A stretch of 5,231 nucleotides of DNA from Chloroflexota bacterium (GTDB lineage Bacteria > Chloroflexota > Dehalococcoidia > SAR202 > UBA11138), in assembly GCA_022561955.1 (NCBI GenBank), contig JADFQF010000149.1:1-5231 (forward strand), written 5' to 3'. This document shows, piece after piece, positions 1-5,231 of this stretch. The notes under the pieces are model-generated. The model saw nothing but the letters and a program-made list of their open reading frames with translations, was not told where the DNA came from and made no database searches. The position numbers were made by a program, and so were the translations under genes. The first letter of the stretch is position 1, and every line of letters starts with the position of its first letter.

Positions 1-145
1 ATGGTTCAAATTGTATCATGGGCTCACATGTTCGGAATAAATCAGTACACCATTACCAACAATAGGTCGTCTGTTCAATGCTTCCGCTTCGTATGAAACG
101 GTTCACGATAACGATGTATAGGACCTGCTCTTGACTTACCCCGCC
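1..145. other. Spacer downstream of the dehydrogenase operon, no gene supported
   Basis: This stretch is more AT-rich than the neighbouring coding DNA and lies beyond the stop of the last minus-strand gene. I see no clear hairpin followed by a T-run on the minus strand, so where the operon transcript ends is not evident. An ATG at base 1 opens a 31-codon plus-strand frame ending in TGA at 94-96. Its product has no recognisable features and its upstream context is outside the window. Confidence 0.5.
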
Positions 146-1264
146 CTACAGCCCCAGCGTGGCCGCGATGCGACGGCGGTGGAACTTGGGGTCGCCGAGG
201 TAGTGGTACAGCGTGCGCGACATCTTGGTGTGCAGCGTCAGCCCGTACTCCCGCGAGACCCCGACGCCCGCGTGCACCTCGTGGGCACCGTTGCAGGCCT
301 GGTAGTACGCCTCGCTGGCGACGGCCTTGGCGAGGTGAACGCTGCTCTCGACCGGCTTGCCTGAGTCCAGCTTCCACAGCGCCTCGTAGGTCGTCCAGCG
401 CGCGGCGTCCAGCCCGTTCACGATGTTGATGACGTGGTCCTGGACTCGCTGGAAGCGTCCGATGGGCGTGCCGAACTGCTCCCTGGTGCGACTGTACTCC
501 AGCGACATGTCGAACACGGCCTGCGCCCCGCCGACCTTGTAGGCGCAGAGTATGGGGATGGCCTTCTCGAAGGCGGCCTGGAGCGCCTGCCAGCCGTTGC
601 CGACCTCGCCGAGCACCGCGGCAGCCGGCACCTCGACCGAATCGAACGTCACCTCGCCGACCTGGCCGATGAATCCCGGCAACAGCCGAGACGATATACC
701 CGGCGTGTGGGAGTCGACCATCAACAGGGAGATGCCTTCATGTTCCTCTGTCCTTACGGCGCAGATGAACTTGTTGGCCGAGACGGCGTCGTGGACAAAG
801 AGCTTGGTGCCGTTGAGGACGAGGCCGCCGTTCCTCGCGGTTGCCTTCATCTGCACGGAATCGGAGGTCCAGCCGAAATCCGGCTCCGTAAAGGCCAACG
901 TGACGATGTCCTGCCCGCCGGCCATGCCCGGAAGGTATCTTTCTTTCTCGTCCGCAGTACCCGCTTCGAGGACGATGAGGCTAGAGAGTATGCCGGAAGA
1001 AAAAAACGGACCGGCGAGCGGGCCCTTGCCGAGCTGTTCGAAGACCACCGCCGCGTCCGTCAGTGAGCTGCCTGCGCCGCCGTACTCCTCCGGCACCACC
1101 ATGCTCAGCCACCCGATCTCCGACGCCCTCTCCCACAGCTCGGGGGTAAAGCCCGTATCGGACAGGTCCATTTCGAGGAGTGCGTCCTTGGGGCATTCGC
1201 GCTCCATGAAGTCCTGCGCGGTGTTTCTGAGCAGCTCCTGGTTTTCCGTCAGCGATAAGTCCAT
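146..1264 (-). CDS. Acyl-CoA dehydrogenase family protein, probable second subunit of a heteromeric enzyme
   Basis: Seen: 372 aa, ATG start, TAG stop. The order is that of an acyl-CoA dehydrogenase: an N-terminal helical domain (about 1-115, with EYGGAG at 60-65), a beta domain with the FAD/substrate motif AFTEP at 124-128 and LNGTKLFV at 150-157, and a C-terminal helical domain with YSRTREQFGTPIGRFQRVQDH spanning 257-277 and HEVHAGVGVSREYGL at 328-342. The usual C-terminal GTxEIQ segment carrying or flanking the MCAD-type catalytic glutamate is missing; the tail reads YLGDPKFHRRR (355-365). Family knowledge: this ending is typical of the non-catalytic-type partner subunits in mycobacterial FadE alpha2beta2 enzymes of steroid side-chain beta-oxidation. 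Inference: it pairs with the 410-aa dehydrogenase upstream in the operon, oxidising an acyl-CoA to the 2-enoyl-CoA in the cytoplasm and passing electrons to ETF. The gene starts 20 bases after the GYD gene; a modest GGGAAG (1269-1274) lies 4 bases before the ATG. The substrate cannot be told. Confidence 0.9.
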   Translation of the reverse strand: MDLSLTENQELLRNTAQDFMERECPKDALLEMDLSDTGFTPELWERASEIGWLSMVVPEEYGGAGSSLTDAAVVFEQLGKGPLAGPFFSSGILSSLIVLEAGTADEKERYLPGMAGGQDIVTLAFTEPDFGWTSDSVQMKATARNGGLVLNGTKLFVHDAVSANKFICAVRTEEHEGISLLMVDSHTPGISSRLLPGFIGQVGEVTFDSVEVPAAAVLGEVGNGWQALQAAFEKAIPILCAYKVGGAQAVFDMSLEYSRTREQFGTPIGRFQRVQDHVINIVNGLDAARWTTYEALWKLDSGKPVESSVHLAKAVASEAYYQACNGAHEVHAGVGVSREYGLTLHTKMSRTLYHYLGDPKFHRRRIAATLGL

Positions 1265-1284
1265 AACACTTCCCGTTTGTCGAT

Positions 1285-1677
1285 TTATGGTGGGCCGTAG
1301 GTGGAAGGATCCCCGAGCCTTCTCAGGTACTCCTCGGGCGTGCCCTCCGGCGGCGTAATCGTAATGCCGGAATATTCGCCCTCGGTCTCTCCACCAGGGG
1401 CGGCCCCCTCCAGTCTAGATATTGGTATCGCTGGTAAGGACATGATGTGCACCCCCGCCTTGACTCCAAGCTCCAACGAGAATCGGGCCACCGAGCTGTT
1501 ATCCGGCGCCTCTAAAATGCTCACGAAATCGTAATCGCCAAGGACGCCGTATAGACCCATCATCTGCACGTTGGGCATGTCGATCTTGTTCTCTGCGGCG
1601 AAGACGCTGTTGGAGTCCTCGATCATCATCTCTCGTCCCTCAGGCGTCAGCGTCATCAGCAGGATGTAGGTCGGCAT
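1285..1677 (-). CDS. GYD domain-containing protein
   Basis: Seen: 130 aa from ATG at 1675-1677, stop TAA. The N-terminus MPTYILLMTLTPEG and the core LYGVLGDYDFVSILEAPD (42-59, GDYD at 47-50), followed by LGVKAGVHIMSLPAIPISRLEG, match the small GYD family, whose members are roughly 95-105 aa ferredoxin-like alpha/beta proteins related in fold to dimeric alpha-beta barrels. Their biochemical role is not established. Residues 91-130 form an extra tail rich in Gly, Pro and Glu, probably disordered. An in-frame TTG at 1717-1719 would add 14 residues, but the ATG is preferred because it has a good ribosome site (1686-1692) and gives the family's usual start. It sits between two acyl-CoA dehydrogenase genes, 138 bases after the first and 20 before the second, so it is probably cotranscribed and may serve the same pathway as a ligand-binding or regulatory subunit. 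That role is inference. Confidence 0.85.
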   Translation of the reverse strand: MPTYILLMTLTPEGREMMIEDSNSVFAAENKIDMPNVQMMGLYGVLGDYDFVSILEAPDNSSVARFSLELGVKAGVHIMSLPAIPISRLEGAAPGGETEGEYSGITITPPEGTPEEYLRRLGDPSTYGPP

Positions 1678-1685
1678 GGGCAATA

Positions 1686-1692
1686 CTCCCTC
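1686..1692 (-). promoter_or_regulatory. Ribosome binding site of the GYD gene, decides the start
   Basis: On the minus strand GAGGGAG lies 8 bases before the ATG at 1675-1677. It favours this ATG over the in-frame TTG at 1717-1719. Confidence 0.65.
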
Positions 1693-1775
1693 TGGATTGT
1701 CTAAGGCGCAATGTCCCAATTATTATGGACTGATTGCCTACCGTACTACCCCTCATGTCGAGCCGCTAAGTTTCA

Positions 1776-1795
1776 GAGTACGCGACCCGTACCTC
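1776..1795 (-). repeat. Small inverted repeat between the first dehydrogenase and the GYD gene
   Basis: GAGTACG at 1776-1782 pairs with CGTACCTC at 1788-1795, leaving one bulged C and a 5-base loop. In the minus-strand transcript it begins about 20 bases after the stop of the 410-aa dehydrogenase. No T-run follows, so it is not an intrinsic terminator. It could stabilise or delimit the upstream message, or be chance. The rest of the 138-base gap shows no convincing promoter. Confidence 0.35.
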
Positions 1796-1815
1796 AACGC
1801 AGTCGACACTTGAAA

Positions 1816-3048
1816 CTATGCCAGCGCGCCTGCCTGCTCCTTGACCACGCGTCCAATGCCAAGGCGTCTCGCCATTATCACCTTCTGAATCTCGCCCGTG
1901 CCGCCGGGGTGGAGGTTCACTATGCTCGCCCTCTGGAACACCTCCATCCGCCCGTCCGACAGGTCCCACGCCGGATCGTTTGTCAGAGCGTAGGGTCCGA
2001 GCACCTGCAATATCGCCTCGCCTATCCTCAGGCCGGACTCTTTTCTGTGGTACGAGTGCTGCGGCCCCTCGTGGGCCAGCTTCTGATGCGTGTGTCTCAT
2101 CCAGTAGTTCCTGAGCCCGTACAGACGCGTGATCTCGGTCTCGACGAAGACATCGACCAGCAGGTCTTGTATGTCGCTGTGCTCGCTCAGGGGCTTGCCG
2201 TCTCGCTTCAGCTTCTTGGCCATCTCGAGCAGCCTCTCGACGACGCGGTTGCGACGGATGGAGCCACCGGAGCCGTGCTCCAGCTCCAGGTGCGTGGTCG
2301 CCACCTTCCAGCCGTTGTTCTCGCCGCCGATGAGATTGAACGCCGGCACGCGTACGTCGTCGAAATATACGGTGTTCTTGACGCCGGACCCCGCGCCGCT
2401 TTCGCCGCTCGCGATGAGCAGCTCCATTGGCGCGACCGTTATGCCCTCGGAGTCCGACGGGACGATGAACCAGGCCAGGTTCTCGTGGCGCTTGCCGTCG
2501 GGGTCTGTGCAGGTCAGCATCCAGTACTGCTCGGCGCCGTGTGTGCTGCCGACGAATATCTTCTGTCCGTTGATTATGTAGTCGTCGCCGTCCCTTACTG
2601 CGCTAATCTGGACGCTGGCAAGGTCGGAGCCCGAGCCGGGCTCGGTAAGAAGCTGCCACGTGCGGACCTCGCCCCTGAAGATGGGCGGCAGGAAGTGACT
2701 CTTCTGCTCGTCGCTGCCCCAGACCATGATGCTGGCCCCGCCAAGCCGTCCGCCGCTGTCGTAGTACGGCGGCAGCGAAAGGCTGAACTCGTCCAGCTCC
2801 TCCTCGATGACGATGCCGTGATCGATGGTCAGGCCGCCCCCGCCGTACTCCACGGGTGCGGTAGGCCATAGCCAGCCCTTTTCACCCAGGCGTCGCCCGA
2901 CCTCTCGGTAGGCCTGGTAACCCTCGTACGTGATGTTGGCGGAGTCGGCGGGACGCTCCAGATCGTCGGGAACGTTGTCCCGCATCCACGCCCTGACCTC
3001 TTGGCGAAAGCGTTCCTGCTCCTCGGAGTACGTCGGCTCGAAATCCAC
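1816..3048 (-). CDS. Acyl-CoA dehydrogenase family protein, probable catalytic subunit (FadE26/FadE17-like)
   Basis: Seen: 410 aa, GTG start, TAG stop. The N-terminal helical domain carries EYGGGGL (67-73). The beta domain has LTEPGSGSDLAS (134-145), the FAD/acyl-CoA motif, and INGQKIFVGSTH (159-170). The C-terminal helical domain has GENNGWKVATTHLELEHGSGG (242-262) and ends with HPGGTGEIQKVIMARRLG (380-397). The position that holds the catalytic glutamate in MCAD-type enzymes (before GT in YEGT) is Gly382. Glu255 or Glu257 in the helix-G segment are therefore the candidate bases, as in isovaleryl-CoA dehydrogenase-like and several mycobacterial FadE enzymes; that alignment was done by eye. 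The QVLGPYALTND segment (348-358) replaces the more usual HGGxG loop, as in the FadE6/17/26 group. Role: FAD-dependent alpha,beta-dehydrogenation of an acyl-CoA, electrons to ETF. It is first in the three-gene operon and likely pairs with the 372-aa dehydrogenase. Substrate unknown; a branched, cyclic or steroid-like acyl-CoA is inference from the family. Confidence 0.92.
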   Translation of the reverse strand: MDFEPTYSEEQERFRQEVRAWMRDNVPDDLERPADSANITYEGYQAYREVGRRLGEKGWLWPTAPVEYGGGGLTIDHGIVIEEELDEFSLSLPPYYDSGGRLGGASIMVWGSDEQKSHFLPPIFRGEVRTWQLLTEPGSGSDLASVQISAVRDGDDYIINGQKIFVGSTHGAEQYWMLTCTDPDGKRHENLAWFIVPSDSEGITVAPMELLIASGESGAGSGVKNTVYFDDVRVPAFNLIGGENNGWKVATTHLELEHGSGGSIRRNRVVERLLEMAKKLKRDGKPLSEHSDIQDLLVDVFVETEITRLYGLRNYWMRHTHQKLAHEGPQHSYHRKESGLRIGEAILQVLGPYALTNDPAWDLSDGRMEVFQRASIVNLHPGGTGEIQKVIMARRLGIGRVVKEQAGALA

Positions 3049-3053
3049 AGCAG

Positions 3054-3059
3054 CCTCCT
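3054..3059 (-). promoter_or_regulatory. Ribosome binding site of the 410-aa dehydrogenase, supports a GTG start
   Basis: A perfect AGGAGG on the minus strand lies 5 bases upstream of the GTG at 3046-3048. It fixes a non-ATG start, and the MDFEPTYSEEQ N-terminus is normal for the family. Confidence 0.8.
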
Positions 3060-3088
3060 GAACGTGAAAACAAAGCGTGTCTCAGCGG

Positions 3089-3117
3089 ATTCTAGTCCTA
3101 CATTCGAAAAGCGTCAA
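3089..3117 (-). promoter_or_regulatory. Sigma70-type promoter of the dehydrogenase operon
   Basis: On the minus strand TTGACG (3112-3117) and TAGAAT (3089-3094) are separated by exactly 17 bases; each box matches the consensus at 5 of 6 positions. Transcription would begin near 3082, giving a leader of about 34 bases that contains the AGGAGG site. This is the best promoter match I found in the window. Confidence 0.7.
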
Positions 3118-3217
3118 CGGGAGCCTATTACTCCGGGATCGATTAACGACATCCACTCGTTCTATCTGTCTCCACGCATTAGGACTAAGGTACACGCGCC
3201 GGTCGACCCCGTTGTTT

Positions 3218-3228
3218 ACTCGACGAGT
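3218..3228. promoter_or_regulatory. Short palindrome in the divergent promoter region, possible operator
   Basis: ACTCG at 3218-3222 and CGAGT at 3224-3228 form a perfect palindrome around a central A, 20-30 bases upstream of the -10 box of the endonuclease gene. A regulator could bind there, but 5-base arms also occur by chance. Confidence 0.25.
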
Positions 3229-3244
3229 CCGAGAAGCCAAGAAA

Positions 3245-3253
3245 TGGTAAAAT
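3245..3253 (+). promoter_or_regulatory. Extended -10 promoter, likely giving a leaderless endonuclease mRNA
   Basis: TGGTAAAAT consists of an upstream TG, one base, and TAAAAT at 3248-3253 (5 of 6 matches). No good -35 is found at 16-18 bases. The expected transcription start, 6-8 bases further on, falls at or next to the ATG at 3261. No Shine-Dalgarno sequence is present in 3241-3260, which agrees with leaderless translation. Confidence 0.5.
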
Positions 3254-3260
3254 CCTGTGC

Positions 3261-4493
<1,233 letters not shown>

Positions 4494-4509
4494 CCGAAAG
4501 CAGTCGCGG

Positions 4510-4532
4510 TCGTACAAATCAATTTGGTACGA
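4510..4532. promoter_or_regulatory. Imperfect 23-bp palindrome upstream of the split-barrel gene, possible operator
   Basis: The left arm TCGTACAAAT (4510-4519) and right arm ATTTGGTACGA (4522-4532) are inverted copies apart from one extra G, around a 2-base centre. It lies in the 72-base gap after the endonuclease stop, 34 bases before the next start codon. A weak -35/-10 guess (TTGGTA 4524-4529, TAGAAG 4545-4550, spacing 15) would overlap it. No T-run follows, so a terminator is unlikely; an operator for a dimeric regulator is the better guess. Confidence 0.4.
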
Positions 4533-4554
4533 ATATTACTCGAATAGAAGAATC

Positions 4555-4559
4555 GGAGG
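4555..4559 (+). promoter_or_regulatory. Ribosome binding site of the split-barrel gene
   Basis: GGAGG is placed 6 bases before the ATG at 4566. It contrasts with the absence of such a site before the endonuclease gene just upstream. Confidence 0.75.
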
Positions 4560-4565
4560 CAGAAG

Positions 4566-4985
4566 ATGGCGATAAATATCACAGACGAGATGCGTGACCT
4601 GCTGAACAACGCACTGGCGGAGGGCTTCCCCTGCTTTCTCGGCACAGCGTCTAAAGACGGCGTGCCGCAGATCAGCATGAAGGGCAGCGTGGCCGTATAC
4701 GCTGACGACACCCTGTGCTACTGGGAGCGAGCGAAGCGTTCCGCGCTGGAAAACGTCGGCGATAACCCCAATGTGGTGATCTTCTATCGCAATCCGGGAA
4801 AACGCTACAACTGGCGTATCCATGGCATCGCCACTATTCACGAGTCGGGGGAAATACGTGAGCGCGCATTGAGCCTGACTCCTCAGGCGGAGCTTGACCG
4901 AGACCCTGATCTTGCCGGAGTCGCCGTTCTCGTGAAGGTAGACAGGATAACGGAGCTGTCGGGTAACGTGCTCCAGGAGCGATAA
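4566..4985 (+). CDS. Pyridoxamine 5'-phosphate oxidase-fold (FMN/F420-binding split barrel) family protein
   Basis: Seen: 139 aa, ATG start with a good GGAGG site, TAA stop. A short N-terminal helix (ITDEMRDLLNNALAEG, 5-20) is followed by PCFLGTASKDGVPQISMKGS (22-41), the first strands of the split barrel with the typical GT-x-DG-P pattern. Next come YADDTLCYWERAKRSALENVGDNPNV (45-70), where the KRSALENV-NP segment usually contacts flavin phosphate, and VIFYRNPGKRYNWRIHGIATI (71-91). Family knowledge: these small cytoplasmic dimers bind FMN, F420 or haem and include PNPOx-like oxidases, F420-dependent reductases and haem-degrading enzymes. At 139 aa it is shorter than true PdxH (about 210 aa), so pyridoxal phosphate synthesis is not implied. 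Cofactor and substrate cannot be assigned. It lies 72 bases after the endonuclease gene; the palindrome in the gap suggests separate control, though read-through is possible. No plus-strand terminator is seen after it. Confidence 0.85.
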   Translation: MAINITDEMRDLLNNALAEGFPCFLGTASKDGVPQISMKGSVAVYADDTLCYWERAKRSALENVGDNPNVVIFYRNPGKRYNWRIHGIATIHESGEIRERALSLTPQAELDRDPDLAGVAVLVKVDRITELSGNVLQER

Positions 4986-5042
4986 AGGGCCTTAGCGGTT
5001 CGAAAGTATGGAATAAGTAATCCCCGAGGCGACAAGGTAATA

Positions 5043-5128
5043 GCGCCCCCAGGTCAGTGCTAGCCTAATTCAGACAGGCGACGTAAAAATCTCCTCCCCC
5101 GCTTGGGGGAGGATTAAGGTGGGGGCGC
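5043..5128. repeat. Nested inverted-repeat element, GC-rich, possibly a dispersed genomic repeat
   Basis: The outer arms GCGCCCCCA (5043-5051) and TGGGGGCGC (5120-5128) are perfect 9-base inverted copies. Inside them is a perfect hairpin: bases 5092-5100 pair with 5105-5113 around a GCTT loop. The hairpin is followed by ATTAAGGTGGGGG. A GC-rich hairpin plus a GGTGxGGG tail resembles short dispersed palindromic elements common between genes of many GC-rich bacteria. Whether this one is repeated in its genome cannot be seen here. It sits between two convergent genes, as such elements often do. Confidence 0.6.
5085..5113 (-). terminator. Intrinsic terminator for the minus-strand gene entering from the right
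   Basis: Read on the minus strand, a 9-bp GC-rich stem (5113-5105 with 5100-5092, AAGC loop) is followed two bases later by TTTTT (5089-5085). It lies 26 bases after the stop codon at 5140-5142. In the plus direction the stem is followed by ATTAAGG with no T-run, so it should not terminate the split-barrel gene well. Confidence 0.65.
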
Positions 5129-5139
5129 AAAGCCATCGC

Positions 5140-5231
5140 CTACGTGCGGCTCTGCCTTCGGCGTTGCGTCACAAAAAACACAAGAATAATTACTATGGGC
5201 AGCACGACCACAAACGCCCCAAGACCAAGAA
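5140..5231 (-). CDS. 3' end of a membrane protein gene (partial)
   Basis: On the minus strand an open frame enters from the right edge and stops with TAG at 5140-5142. The 29 visible residues are LGLGAFVVVLPIVIILVFFV followed by TQRRRQSRT: one strongly hydrophobic helix of about 17-20 residues and then a short tail with four arginines. By the positive-inside rule this is a final transmembrane segment with a cytoplasmic C-terminus. The other two minus frames give no membrane-like peptide; one stops early, the other runs through to the repeat with mixed composition. A matching terminator follows 26 bases after the stop. The family cannot be named from so little. Confidence 0.55.
   Translation of the reverse strand, partial: LGLGAFVVVLPIVIILVFFVTQRRRQSRT

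Noticed and set aside
10..15. TACAAT -10-like hexamer on the minus strand
   Set aside because: No -35 match at 16-18 bases, and the downstream gene would be outside the window.
1..96. 31-codon plus-strand frame starting at the first base
   Set aside because: Too short, no recognisable features, and no upstream sequence to judge a start or a continuing gene.
434..1066. 210-codon open frame on the plus strand
   Set aside because: It is another antisense frame of the same dehydrogenase gene; no ribosome site or family resemblance.
552..1358. 268-codon open frame on the plus strand
   Set aside because: It is antisense to the 372-aa dehydrogenase and runs across the gap into the GYD gene. The product is Ser/Pro-rich without domain features.
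1717..1719. Upstream TTG start for the GYD gene
   Set aside because: The ATG at 1675-1677 has a GAGGGAG site at proper distance and gives the family's normal N-terminus.
1711..2871. 386-codon open frame on the plus strand
   Set aside because: It lies fully antisense to the 410-aa dehydrogenase, whose motifs are unmistakable. Its product has the Arg/Val/Leu-rich look of a GC-rich antisense frame and no recognisable domain.
4566..4985. True pyridoxine/pyridoxamine 5'-phosphate oxidase (PdxH)
   Set aside because: At 139 aa it is too short and lacks the PdxH C-terminal region; only the fold family is supported.

Overview
The window looks like a piece of a GC-rich free-living bacterial chromosome. 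Coding DNA is visibly GC-rich and the spacers are more AT-rich. The gene mix is a pair of dissimilar acyl-CoA dehydrogenases, a GYD-domain protein, an endonuclease Q-type PHP enzyme and an FMN/F420-type split-barrel protein. Together with a GC-rich palindromic element and an apparently leaderless gene, this would fit an environmental lineage such as Chloroflexota (Dehalococcoidia/SAR202-like). That assignment is inference only; no marker gene is present.

Layout. Positions 1-145 are a spacer with no convincing gene. From 3048 down to 146 the minus strand carries three genes transcribed in the order acyl-CoA dehydrogenase (410 aa, GTG start), GYD-domain protein (130 aa) and acyl-CoA dehydrogenase (372 aa). 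A strong sigma70-type promoter lies just upstream at 3089-3117. From 3261 rightwards the plus strand carries an endonuclease Q-like PHP nuclease (410 aa) and a pyridoxamine-phosphate-oxidase-fold protein (139 aa). Positions 3049-3260 are the divergent promoter region. At the right edge the last 30 codons of a minus-strand membrane protein enter the window and stop at 5140-5142. It is followed by a hairpin terminator embedded in a larger nested inverted-repeat element (5043-5128).

How the genes work together. The two dehydrogenases differ in an informative way. The 410-aa protein keeps the C-terminal GGTGEIQ segment and helix-G glutamates, whereas the 372-aa protein lacks the GTxEIQ segment and ends in a YLGDPKFHR-type tail. 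This is the pattern of the mycobacterial FadE pairs that form alpha2beta2 acyl-CoA dehydrogenases on steroid side chains, so the operon probably makes one heteromeric enzyme for a bulky or branched acyl-CoA, with the GYD protein as an uncharacterised partner. The plus-strand pair is not obviously linked in function: a repair endonuclease for deaminated bases and a flavin/deazaflavin-type oxidoreductase. A 23-bp imperfect palindrome between them suggests that the second gene has its own control.

The items most worth following up are the heteromeric dehydrogenase operon with an embedded GYD protein, the apparent leaderless start of the endonuclease gene, the palindrome at 4510-4532 and the nested repeat/terminator at 5043-5128. 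No CRISPR array, transposase, tRNA or rRNA is visible.
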